Positions 22,699-28,687 of a DNA stretch of 28,687 nt are shown here, in pieces. The DNA is from JBCBKU01 sp038521345 (GTDB taxonomy: Bacteria; Pseudomonadota; Alphaproteobacteria; Rhodobacterales; Rhodobacteraceae). Both the position numbers and the translations under genes were made by a program. The stretch lies in NCBI GenBank assembly GCA_038521345.1, contig JBCBKU010000029.1:1-28687 (forward strand), written 5' to 3'. Below the pieces are notes generated by a model. The model saw only the letters and a program-made list of their open reading frames with translations, ran no database searches and was not told the DNA's origin. How positions within the stretch are numbered: position 1 is the stretch's first letter; every line of letters starts with the position of its first letter.

Positions 22699-23067
22699 AT
22701 GGGAGGTCGGGTGCTCATCATTGAGGATGAGCCCAACATAATCGAAGCGATCCGTTTCATTCTGTCGCGGGACGGGTGGACCGTGGATACCCATGCCGAC
22801 GGGTCGACCGCGATCAAGCGGATTGAAGAAAAAGCGCCTGATCTGGTGATTCTGGATGTCATGCTGCCGAACCGCTCTGGGTTCGACATTCTGGCAGAGC
22901 TGCGGGCAAGGCCAGAATTCGAGACGCTGCCTGTCCTGATGCTGACCGCCCGGGGCCAGACCAAGGATCGCAAGATGGCCGAGCGCTTTGGCGTCAGCCG
23001 CTTCATGACCAAACCGTTCTCGAACGCCGAGGTGCTGAGCTCGGTCCGCGAACTCGTGGGCTCATGA
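22699..23067 (+). CDS. Single-domain response regulator (receiver)
   Basis: A 122-residue CheY-like receiver with no output domain. The acidic pocket is Glu9-Asp10, the phospho-acceptor is Asp53 in VILDVMLP, Thr83 lies in MLTARG, and Lys105 is in TKPFSNAE. It is the first gene of a four-gene run. Its stop overlaps the start of a small membrane protein (ATGA), and the symporter-fused kinase follows. The kinase has no receiver of its own, so this protein is the natural phosphorylation partner. As it lacks a DNA-binding domain, its output must be protein-protein contact or phosphotransfer. A flagellar-switch-like protein two genes downstream is a possible target, which is inference. Confidence 0.94.
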   Translation: MGGRVLIIEDEPNIIEAIRFILSRDGWTVDTHADGSTAIKRIEEKAPDLVILDVMLPNRSGFDILAELRARPEFETLPVLMLTARGQTKDRKMAERFGVSRFMTKPFSNAEVLSSVRELVGS

Positions 23068-23363
23068 GCCGGGCACCCGAGCCTCTGTTCCTTGCGCGGA
23101 GGACCTATCGGCGGCGCCGATTGATGGATGCGGCGCGGCTCTTGCCTGTGCTGGGATTGTTCATTTTCCTTTTGCCGCTGGTCTGGGGTGAAGCGCTCGG
23201 CACCGCCCGCGCGGGTCTGGCACTGGTGGCGGCATGGGTTTTCCTGATCGTGCTGGCCGGAGCGCTGGCCCGGGCTCTTACGCTGGGATGGTCGGACGAA
23301 GGAGCACCCCAACGGGATGCGCCGGCGGCTGCGGTGCCGCCGCCCGACAAAGGCGGCTTCTGA
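23064..23363 (+). CDS. Small two-helix membrane protein
   Basis: A 99-residue protein with no recognised family. An Arg-rich cytoplasmic start (R-R-T-Y-R-R-R-R) is followed by two membrane segments: about residues 28-44 (LLPVLGLFIFLLPLVWG) and 52-74 (AGLALVAAWVFLIVLAGALARAL). The tail is Pro/Ala-rich. The start overlaps the receiver stop by four bases (ATGA), and the kinase starts 10 bases after its stop, so the gene is translationally tied to both. It may act as an accessory subunit of the membrane kinase; this is inferred from position only. Confidence 0.8.
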   Translation: MSRAPEPLFLARRTYRRRRLMDAARLLPVLGLFIFLLPLVWGEALGTARAGLALVAAWVFLIVLAGALARALTLGWSDEGAPQRDAPAAAVPPPDKGGF

Positions 23364-23373
23364 GGGCACTGGT

Positions 23374-26052
23374 ATGCTCAGCATCAACGTCCTTGTTGCG
23401 GTCTGCCTCGGATACGTGGGCTTTTTATTCCTGATCGCCTTCGTCGCGGAGAAACGCGCAGCTGCGGGGCGGTCCGCTTGGCTGAGGTCGCCGTGGGTCT
23501 ATACGCTTTCGCTTTCGATCTACTGCACGGGTTGGACCTTTTACGGGGCTGTCGGATTTGCCGCCCGTTCGGGCCTGGAATTCGTGACCATCTATCTTGG
23601 CCCAACGCTCGTGATGGTGGGTTGGTGGGCGCTCCTGCGCAAACTCGTTCAGGTCGGACGGCGCCAACGGATCACGTCGATTGCTGACCTGATCTCGTCG
23701 AGATACGGCAAGTCGGCGTTTCTCGGGGGGCTGGTGACCCTTCTCGCCGTGGTCGGTACGACACCTTACATCGCCCTTCAGCTCCAGTCGGTGACCTTGT
23801 CCGTGGCGGTCTTCTCTCCCGGAGACGGGGCCGGTGCCCGCCCCGAAAGCGTGGCGTTCTGGGTTGCGGCGGGCCTTGTCGTGTTCACCATCCTGTTCGG
23901 GACGCGGAACCTCGATGTGAACGAGCGCCACGACGGTGTCGTCACTGCCATCGCAGTCGAGGCGGTGGTCAAGTTGATCGCACTGGTCGCCGTGGGGGCG
24001 TTCGTTGTCTGGGGTGTAGCCGGGGGCGCCGGGGCGGTCGTGGAGCTGATCGACGGGTCGCCAATCGCCGCCTGGGAGGTGGCACCGGACCGTTGGATCA
24101 CGCTCACGTTCCTCGCCGCTGCGGCCTTCCTGACGTTGCCTCGGATGTTCCACGTTCTCGTGGTCGAAAACTCTGACGAAAGCCATCTGGCCACCGCCAG
24201 TTGGGCCTTCCCGGCCTATTTGCTCCTGATCTCGCTCTTCGTCGTACCGATCGCCGTTGTCGGGCTGGCTACCATGCCGCTTGGGGCCAACCCGGACCTC
24301 TTCGTGCTGACCGTACCCCTTGCCTTCGACCGCGAATGGCTGGCCATGCTGTCGTTCATCGGCGGGTTTTCTTCGGCGACGTCCATGGTGATCGTCGCGG
24401 CCATTGCCCTGTCGACCATGGTGTCCAACCACGTGGTGCTGCCAATCTGGCTGTCCTTGCGCGGACAGACCGCCACGATGTCCGGCGATGTGCGCTATGT
24501 TGTCCTTCTGTCGCGACGGATCTCGATCCTTGGCGTATTGGGCCTTGGCTATCTCTACTACGTTTACTCTGGCGGCGGGGCGGCGCTGGCGGCCATCGGC
24601 CTCGTCAGTTTCGCGGGTTTGGCACAGGCCCTTCCCGCGCTCCTCGGGGCAGTGTTCTGGCGCGGGGCCACGCGGGTCGGGGCTGCGGCGGGTCTTATAA
24701 TGGGCCTTCTCGTCTGGGGCTATACGCTGTTTCTTCCGAGCTTCGGGTCAGGAACGATTTTCTCGGAAACGCTGATGACCGAAGGCCCATGGGGAATCGC
24801 GGCGTTGCGCCCACAGGCCCTGTTGTTCGATGCAGGGATGGATCCGCTTGTCCACGCGGTGTTCTGGTCGCTTTCCTTGAACATGCTGGCCTTTCTCGTC
24901 GGGTCGCTTCTTAGCTTTCCCACACCGCTCGAACGTCTTCAGGGCGCCGATTTCGTGGGGGTCGACCGAGCCGTGACAAGCCCGGGTTTCGTCGCGCGTC
25001 CGGTATCGACCGAAGACCTCTTGCTGATGAGCCAGCGACTGCTTGGCCCGGCCGAGGCACAATCCCTGTTTGGCGCAGAAGCGGCCCGGCAGGGGATTGT
25101 GGGATACCTTCCCGACCCAACGCCGGCGTTCCTTGAACGGCTGGAAAAACGGCTGGCCGGGTCGGTGGGCGGCGCGACAGCGCACGCGATGCTGGCCCAG
25201 ATCACCGGTGGCACGCAGGTTTCGGTTGAGGATCTGATGCGGGTCGCAGATGAGGCCGCCCAGATCATGGAATATTCCAGCCAGCTCGAAGCGAAGTCGA
25301 CGGAACTGACGCGGACGGCCGTCCAGCTTCGCGAGGCGAACGACAAGTTGAAAGCGCTGTCCATCCAGAAGGACGCTTTTCTGGCGCAGATCAGCCACGA
25401 ATTGCGGACCCCGATGACGTCGATCCGTGCGTTTTCGGAGATCCTGAAAGATGCCGAAAGCATCGCGGCAGGCGACCGGCAGAAGTACTCGGCCATCATT
25501 CACGATGAATCGCTCCGACTGACGCGGCTCTTGGATGATCTCCTTGATCTGAACGTGCTCGAGAACGGTCAGGTGTCCCTGAACATCCAGTCGACGACAC
25601 TGGGTGGTGTGCTTGATCGGGCGATCCGCGCGGCCGACGGGCAGGACGAGCCGCGCCGTCTGCGTATTCGGCGCACGCGTGCGGACGAGAACATCGAGAT
25701 CGTCACGGATCCCGACCGTCTTTCACAGGTATTCATCAACATAATCGCCAACGCACGAAAGTACTGCCGCTCCGAACGGCCGGAACTGACCATCCGCGTT
25801 CTGGGGGACGGTGACCGTTTCTCCGTCGATTTCATCGACAACGGGGACGGAATTCCGCAACGCAGCCAGGCGCTGATTTTCGAGAAATTCGCCCGATTGG
25901 GCGATCATAGCCGGGCCGGCGGCGCGGGTCTGGGGCTCGCCATCTGTCGCGAGATCATGGCCAAGCTCGGCGGCGCAATCGATTACCTGCCTGGACAAGG
26001 CGGCGCGGCGTTCCGGGTAACGCTGCCTCCCCGTCGTGCGCAGGCGGCCTGA
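23374..26052 (+). CDS. Sodium/solute symporter-fused sensor histidine kinase
   Basis: An 892-residue protein in two halves. Residues 1 to about 520 form a sodium:solute symporter (SLC5/SSS) domain with about 13 helices; Y-C-T-G-W-T-F-Y-G near 50-58 and the A-L-L-G-A-V-F-W region near 423-430 are typical. Residues about 530-610 resemble the STAC linker, and 620-660 form a coiled coil (S-Q-L-E-A-K-S-T-E-L). The kinase core has the phospho-accepting His675 in QISHELRTPM, the N box with Asn789 and Asn793, D-N-G-D-G near 822-826 and G-A-G-L-G-L-A near 850-856. This design is that of CbrA-type sensors. The start at 23374 follows GAGGG at 23362. The receiver encoded upstream is its likely partner. 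Confidence 0.94.
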   Translation: MLSINVLVAVCLGYVGFLFLIAFVAEKRAAAGRSAWLRSPWVYTLSLSIYCTGWTFYGAVGFAARSGLEFVTIYLGPTLVMVGWWALLRKLVQVGRRQRITSIADLISSRYGKSAFLGGLVTLLAVVGTTPYIALQLQSVTLSVAVFSPGDGAGARPESVAFWVAAGLVVFTILFGTRNLDVNERHDGVVTAIAVEAVVKLIALVAVGAFVVWGVAGGAGAVVELIDGSPIAAWEVAPDRWITLTFLAAAAFLTLPRMFHVLVVENSDESHLATASWAFPAYLLLISLFVVPIAVVGLATMPLGANPDLFVLTVPLAFDREWLAMLSFIGGFSSATSMVIVAAIALSTMVSNHVVLPIWLSLRGQTATMSGDVRYVVLLSRRISILGVLGLGYLYYVYSGGGAALAAIGLVSFAGLAQALPALLGAVFWRGATRVGAAAGLIMGLLVWGYTLFLPSFGSGTIFSETLMTEGPWGIAALRPQALLFDAGMDPLVHAVFWSLSLNMLAFLVGSLLSFPTPLERLQGADFVGVDRAVTSPGFVARPVSTEDLLLMSQRLLGPAEAQSLFGAEAARQGIVGYLPDPTPAFLERLEKRLAGSVGGATAHAMLAQITGGTQVSVEDLMRVADEAAQIMEYSSQLEAKSTELTRTAVQLREANDKLKALSIQKDAFLAQISHELRTPMTSIRAFSEILKDAESIAAGDRQKYSAIIHDESLRLTRLLDDLLDLNVLENGQVSLNIQSTTLGGVLDRAIRAADGQDEPRRLRIRRTRADENIEIVTDPDRLSQVFINIIANARKYCRSERPELTIRVLGDGDRFSVDFIDNGDGIPQRSQALIFEKFARLGDHSRAGGAGLGLAICREIMAKLGGAIDYLPGQGGAAFRVTLPPRRAQAA

Positions 26053-26080
26053 ACGTTCAAGTCTTTGGTAACCTTGGCGC

Positions 26081-26107
26081 CCTAGACCCGATCCGCGAGG
26101 GTCTAGG
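26081..26107 (+). repeat. Perfect inverted repeat before the FliM-like gene
   Basis: CCTAGACCC (26081-26089) and GGGTCTAGG (26099-26107) form a perfect 9-bp inverted repeat with a 9-base loop. It is the strongest hairpin of its kind in the window, lies 28 bases after the kinase stop and 15 bases before the GTG start of the next gene, and has no T-run. It could be a leader element, an operator, or a weak terminator that lowers expression of the downstream gene. A related repeat lies just after that gene. Confidence 0.65.
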
Positions 26108-26122
26108 ACGGGGATCAGTCAC

Positions 26123-27205
26123 GTGACCGCCGATACCGAGGCGTCAATTCTGCGCAAGATGGTGCGCAACCGCCGTGAGGCGGCCAGACCGGACCGGGCA
26201 ACGTTGGGTCAGGCGTGGCGGGCACAATTGCCGCGTAGTGCCGATGCCGGACTTGGTCTTGTCGCGGCGTTGTCTTCGTTCGAAGAAGGCCGCACGTCGC
26301 GCGAAAGCCTGCTTGGTGGGTTGGGCAATTGCGACCTCATGCTTTCCTTTGAAGCCTCGTCCGGACGAGGACTGGCGGTGCTGGACCCTGAACTGGTCAC
26401 CGGCCTTATCGAAGTGCAGACAACCGGGATGGTCACCTCCACCCCGAAGGACAGCCGGCCACCGACGGGGACCGACGCAGCGCTGACCGCGGACGTTCTC
26501 AATCGCTGGCTGGTCGATGTCGAGGGGCTCTACACCGATCGAGGCGGCGACACCCCGCTGAGGGGCTATCGGCTGGGTCGCAAGATCGCGGATACCCGCG
26601 CGGCAATGCTCTCCCTCGATGACGGCGGGTTCATCGTGCAGCGCCTCGTGATCGATCTCGGTGCAGCGGGGGAACGTACCGGAACGCTGACGCTGGCCTA
26701 CCCGGCGGACGCGGTGCGGGCGGCGATCCGCTCTGCCTCGGCCGGTCCCGAGCGCGGCATGGTCGAGGCCGCCGAGGTCGAGTTGCGCGGGGTCCTCATG
26801 CGTCTTCGCATGCCCCTTGATGAGCTTCGCGCACTGGGGCCCGGCGACATCCTTCCATTCGAGCCCGAGCAGCTTGGCGCAGTGCGGGTTGAAACGGCGG
26901 ACGGGCGGGCCGTGGCCAAGGCCCGGCTTGGTCAGAAGGGGGGACACCGGGCGCTGAAACTTGTCGCTGAGGAGACGAAAGGCCCGGAGCCACAGGCGGC
27001 ACCCCAAGGCGACTGGGCGGCCGCGGCTGCGCCCGGTGCGCCGGGATCCGGCGACCTTGCACTCCCCGGGAAGGTGTCACCACCCGAACTTGACGGCCAT
27101 CCGGATCCTGAGGTTGAGCCCTTGGCGACGACGGCCGCTCCTGATGATCCGATCATCGATACGATGCCGGCCTTGGCGCCGGATGCCGACGGGACCGTGC
27201 CCTAG
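26123..27205 (+). CDS. FliM/FliN-type (SpoA domain) flagellar switch-like protein
   Basis: A 360-residue protein from a GTG start. Residues about 30-200 form an undescribed N-terminal region with helical content. Residues 212-285 match the C-terminal domain of FliM/FliN/SpoA proteins: E-V-E-L-R-G-V-L-M-R-L-R-M-P-L-D-E-L near 216-233, L-G-P-G-D-I-L-P-F near 236-244, and the strand A-K-A-R-L-G-Q-K-G-G near 267-276. Residues 286-360 are a Pro/Ala/Asp-rich, probably disordered tail. No other flagellar gene is in the window. It may be a motor switch component or a secretion-related C-ring protein. Position after the receiver and kinase genes suggests a link to their signal output, which is inference. 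Confidence 0.78.
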   Translation: MTADTEASILRKMVRNRREAARPDRATLGQAWRAQLPRSADAGLGLVAALSSFEEGRTSRESLLGGLGNCDLMLSFEASSGRGLAVLDPELVTGLIEVQTTGMVTSTPKDSRPPTGTDAALTADVLNRWLVDVEGLYTDRGGDTPLRGYRLGRKIADTRAAMLSLDDGGFIVQRLVIDLGAAGERTGTLTLAYPADAVRAAIRSASAGPERGMVEAAEVELRGVLMRLRMPLDELRALGPGDILPFEPEQLGAVRVETADGRAVAKARLGQKGGHRALKLVAEETKGPEPQAAPQGDWAAAAAPGAPGSGDLALPGKVSPPELDGHPDPEVEPLATTAAPDDPIIDTMPALAPDADGTVP

Positions 27206-27225
27206 ACCCTGCACGCGGTCCTAGG
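27201..27225. terminator. Bidirectional hairpin holding both convergent stop codons
   Basis: CCTAGACC (27201-27208) and GGTCCTAGG (27217-27225) form an 8-bp inverted repeat with one bulged base and an 8-base loop. The TAG stop of the FliM-like gene (27203-27205) lies in the left arm and the TAG stop of the convergent sulfurtransferase gene (27223-27221) in the right arm. This probably serves as a terminator for both strands, although no T-runs are present. Its sequence matches that of the repeat at 26081-26107. Confidence 0.6.
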
Positions 27226-27643
27226 CGCCTGTGTCGTCAAGGATCGGGGCCAGATGCGCGATGTCGTAACCCGCCCGGGCGGCGTCCGCGATTATGTCGG
27301 CGCCGTCCCGCATGCCGGCTTCGCCGATCGCCCAAACGATCGTCGACCGTGTGCCGCTCCGGCAGTAGGCGAGAACCGGGCCCGGCGCCGCGGCGAGCGC
27401 CGACCGCTGACGATCAATCATGTCTTGCGACAGCCCCGCATGGCCAACAGGGTTCAAGACCCAGTCAAGACCGGCAGCGCGTGCGGCTGCGGCCACCTCA
27501 TCGGCCATCAGGCCCGGCCCGACCTCGTCGTCGGGCCGATTGCAGATCACGGTCGTGAAACCCGCCTCGGCGAGGGCGGGCACATCCTCGGGCCCAATCT
27601 GGGGTGACACGGCATAGCGGTCGGTAATTCGGCGAATATCCAT
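27221..27643 (-). CDS. DUF442/TIGR01244 family sulfurtransferase
   Basis: A 140-residue protein with the fold shared by rhodaneses and dual-specificity phosphatases. The start D-I-R-R-I-T-D-R-Y-A-V-S-P-Q-I, the F-T-T-V-I-C-N-R-P-D-D-E block near 29-40, and the active-site loop LAYCRSGTRS with Cys94 and Arg99 are the family marks. The loop is C-x4-R, as in rhodaneses, and not the C-x5-R of phosphatases, so transfer of sulfane sulfur is the better call. In Blh proteins of the BigR operon this domain is fused to an ETHE1-like dioxygenase; here it stands alone, 11 bases after the second YeeE/YedE gene and in the same direction. Confidence 0.88.
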   Translation of the reverse strand: MDIRRITDRYAVSPQIGPEDVPALAEAGFTTVICNRPDDEVGPGLMADEVAAAARAAGLDWVLNPVGHAGLSQDMIDRQRSALAAAPGPVLAYCRSGTRSTIVWAIGEAGMRDGADIIADAARAGYDIAHLAPILDDTGA

Positions 27644-27654
27644 GGGGCAGGGGC

Positions 27655-28086
27655 CTAGGCGGGCGCAGCCGGCGGGTCAAGCCGCCGCCTGAGGGGCGGG
27701 GCCGCGACCATGCCGGCAATCATCGCAATCAGGAAGACGGCACCTCCGGTCCCGCCCCACGCCAAGGAAGCCATGGCCGGCCCGGGACAAAGACCCGCAA
27801 GACCCCATCCCATCCCGAAAAGGACTGAACCGATGGCGAGGCCCCGACCGATGGAGGGTTCCGGTGGTGCCGGAAACGTACCGCCAAGGACCGGGCTGCG
27901 CCCGGGCGTCAGCCGCCACGCCACTGCCATGGGCAGGATCGCGCCGCCCAGTACGAAGGCAAGCGTCGGGTCCCACGCGCCGAATATGTCGAGCCAGCCC
28001 TGCACCTTGGTCGTATCGGTCATACCCGAGACCCAAAGGCCGAGGCCGAAGAGAGCGCCTGAAAGCGCTGCCAGCAGCGGACGCAT
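27655..28086 (-). CDS. YeeE/YedE-family half protein (DUF6691 type)
   Basis: A 143-residue membrane protein with about four helices. The family marks are L-S-G-A-L-F-G-L-G-L-W-V-S-G-M near the start (residues 8-22), F-G-M-G-W-G-L-A-G-L-C-P-G-P-A near 90-104 with Cys100, and a final helix G-G-A-V-F-L-I-A-M-I-A-G-M. Full-length YeeE/YedE (TsuA) proteins take up thiosulfate and use conserved cysteines; this and the preceding gene each supply one half. The ATG shares a base with the stop of its partner (TGATG), so the two are coupled. Its TAG stop lies in the palindrome GCCTAGGC at 27653-27660, as does that of the SRPBCC gene at the other end of the window. Confidence 0.9.
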   Translation of the reverse strand: MRPLLAALSGALFGLGLWVSGMTDTTKVQGWLDIFGAWDPTLAFVLGGAILPMAVAWRLTPGRSPVLGGTFPAPPEPSIGRGLAIGSVLFGMGWGLAGLCPGPAMASLAWGGTGGAVFLIAMIAGMVAAPPLRRRLDPPAAPA

Positions 28087-28511
28087 CAGATCACTCCGAG
28101 GCCATGGCGAAAGAGCGCCACCGTGACCCCACCCGCCAGCAGATAGATAAGCGTGGCCACGATGCCGCGCGCCGAAAGGCGTGAGATCCCGCAGACCCCG
28201 TGCCCCGATGTGCAACCGTTGGCGAGCCTCGTGCCAAGGCCGACCAGCAGGCCCGCGGCCACGACGACCCAGAGATTGCTTGTCAGATGCGTCTCGGCAC
28301 CGCCGGCGACCAGGACTGCAAGAGCAGGCACGCCGACAAGCCCGGCGACAAAAGCCAGTCGTTCGGTTGCGACCTTGCGCGCCGAGCCATCGACCAGCCC
28401 GCCGAGTATGCCCGAAGCGCCCATGATCCGCCCGTTCACCAAGAGATAAAGCGCCGCCGCGCTGCCGATCATGAGCCCTCCCAAGAGACCCCAAAGCCAG
28501 TCCTGTTCCAT
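28086..28511 (-). CDS. YeeE/YedE-family half protein
   Basis: A 141-residue membrane protein with about four helices. The N-terminal G-L-L-G-G-L-M-I-G-S-A-A-A-L-Y-L-L and G-R-I-M-G-A-S-G-I-L-G-G near 28-39, and the signature A-N-G-C-T-S-G-H-G-V-C-G-I-S-R-L-S near 97-113 with Cys100 and Cys107, place it in the sulfur-transport family. These cysteines probably relay thiosulfate or persulfide sulfur across the membrane. AAGGA lies at the end of the preceding MBL gene, just before its ATG. It forms a pair with the next gene and presumably a heteromeric channel. Confidence 0.92.
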   Translation of the reverse strand: MEQDWLWGLLGGLMIGSAAALYLLVNGRIMGASGILGGLVDGSARKVATERLAFVAGLVGVPALAVLVAGGAETHLTSNLWVVVAAGLLVGLGTRLANGCTSGHGVCGISRLSARGIVATLIYLLAGGVTVALFRHGLGVI

Positions 28512-28522
28512 GTCCGCGTCCT

Positions 28523-28687
28523 TCAGACCTTGTTGATGGGGAGCTTCAACATCACGTCCCCGTTCTCGTCGGGCGGGGGCATGTGCCCCGCGCGCATGTT
28601 CACCTGCAGCGAGGGCAGGATCAGTCTGGGCATGCCTAGCGTGGCGTCACGCGCTTCGCGCATCGCAACGAAATCGTCCTCGCTGCG
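28523..28687 (-). CDS. MBL-fold metallo-hydrolase, C-terminal fragment (persulfide dioxygenase-like)
   Basis: The last 54 codons of a gene that begins outside the window. The peptide contains F-V-A-M-R-E-A-R-D-A-T-L-G-M-P-R, then I-L-P-S-L-Q-V-N-M-R-A-G and a final L-P-I-N-K-V. This ending is that of ETHE1/Blh-type metallo-beta-lactamase-fold proteins, which oxidise glutathione persulfide or related sulfane sulfur. The metal ligands lie in the missing part. The gap to the YeeE gene is 11 bases, so it is the first gene of the unit seen here. The family is recalled from memory on a short fragment; the presence of sulfur genes downstream supports it. Confidence 0.8.
   Translation of the reverse strand, partial: RSEDDFVAMREARDATLGMPRLILPSLQVNMRAGHMPPPDENGDVMLKLPINKV

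Noticed and set aside
22539..23387. Long N-terminal extension of the ProC-family frame
   Set aside because: It runs antisense through the receiver and small membrane protein genes. The Rossmann start and the Shine-Dalgarno both place the beginning at 22538.
23425..24432. 335-codon minus-strand frame within the kinase gene
   Set aside because: It is antisense to the symporter helices, and its product is rich in Gly, Arg, His and Asp with no domain.

Overview
The window is GC-rich, densely coded, and shows the gene content and order of an alphaproteobacterium of the Rhodobacteraceae (roseobacter) type. The evidence is the block NDUFA12 - mlaD - DUF2155 - aat - accC - accB, the clpP-clpX pair, a lone receiver protein beside a symporter-fused histidine kinase, and a complete set of genes for reductive pyrimidine breakdown. 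No tRNA, rRNA, insertion sequence, phage gene or CRISPR array was seen. No stretch above 300 bases lacks a gene.

Layout. (1) 1-1050: the start of a photolyase-like gene and an ArsR-SRPBCC pair, both on the minus strand; the ArsR gene carries its own likely operator. (2) 1089-3574: clpP, clpX and a RidA-family gene overlapping clpX. (3) 3606-5992: a GT90 glycosyltransferase, the complex I accessory protein NDUFA12, mlaD and a DUF2155 protein. (4) 5956-8483, minus strand: accB, accC and aat. (5) 8704-19689: a pyrimidine catabolism region with preT, a methyltransferase, preA, a Pro-rich hypothetical gene (minus), an omega-amino acid aminotransferase, an ACT-domain gene, a sulfotransferase (minus), a hydantoinase/carbamoylase, a class II aldolase-like gene and dihydropyrimidinase. 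(6) 19866-22538: tandem GNAT genes, a MarR regulator divergent from a four-helix membrane protein, and a ProC-family reductase (minus). (7) 22699-27205: receiver protein, small membrane protein, symporter-fused histidine kinase, FliM/FliN-type protein. (8) 27221-28687, minus strand: a sulfide/persulfide detoxification module with an MBL-fold hydrolase (partial), two half-size YeeE/YedE proteins and a DUF442/TIGR01244 sulfurtransferase.

How the genes work together. PreT-PreA would reduce uracil or thymine to the dihydro form, dihydropyrimidinase would open the ring, the M20 carbamoylase would release CO2 and ammonia to give beta-alanine (or 3-aminoisobutyrate), and the aminotransferase would give malonate semialdehyde. 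Four genes lie inside this set with no textbook role: the methyltransferase, the ACT protein, the aldolase-like protein and the sulfotransferase. The last module resembles the BigR/Blh sulfide-detoxification operon, but with the two Blh domains on separate genes.

The most interesting points are the symporter-kinase / receiver / FliM-like group with its CCTAGACC inverted repeats, the split Blh module, the extra genes in the pyrimidine cluster, and the ArsR gene whose transcript looks leaderless.
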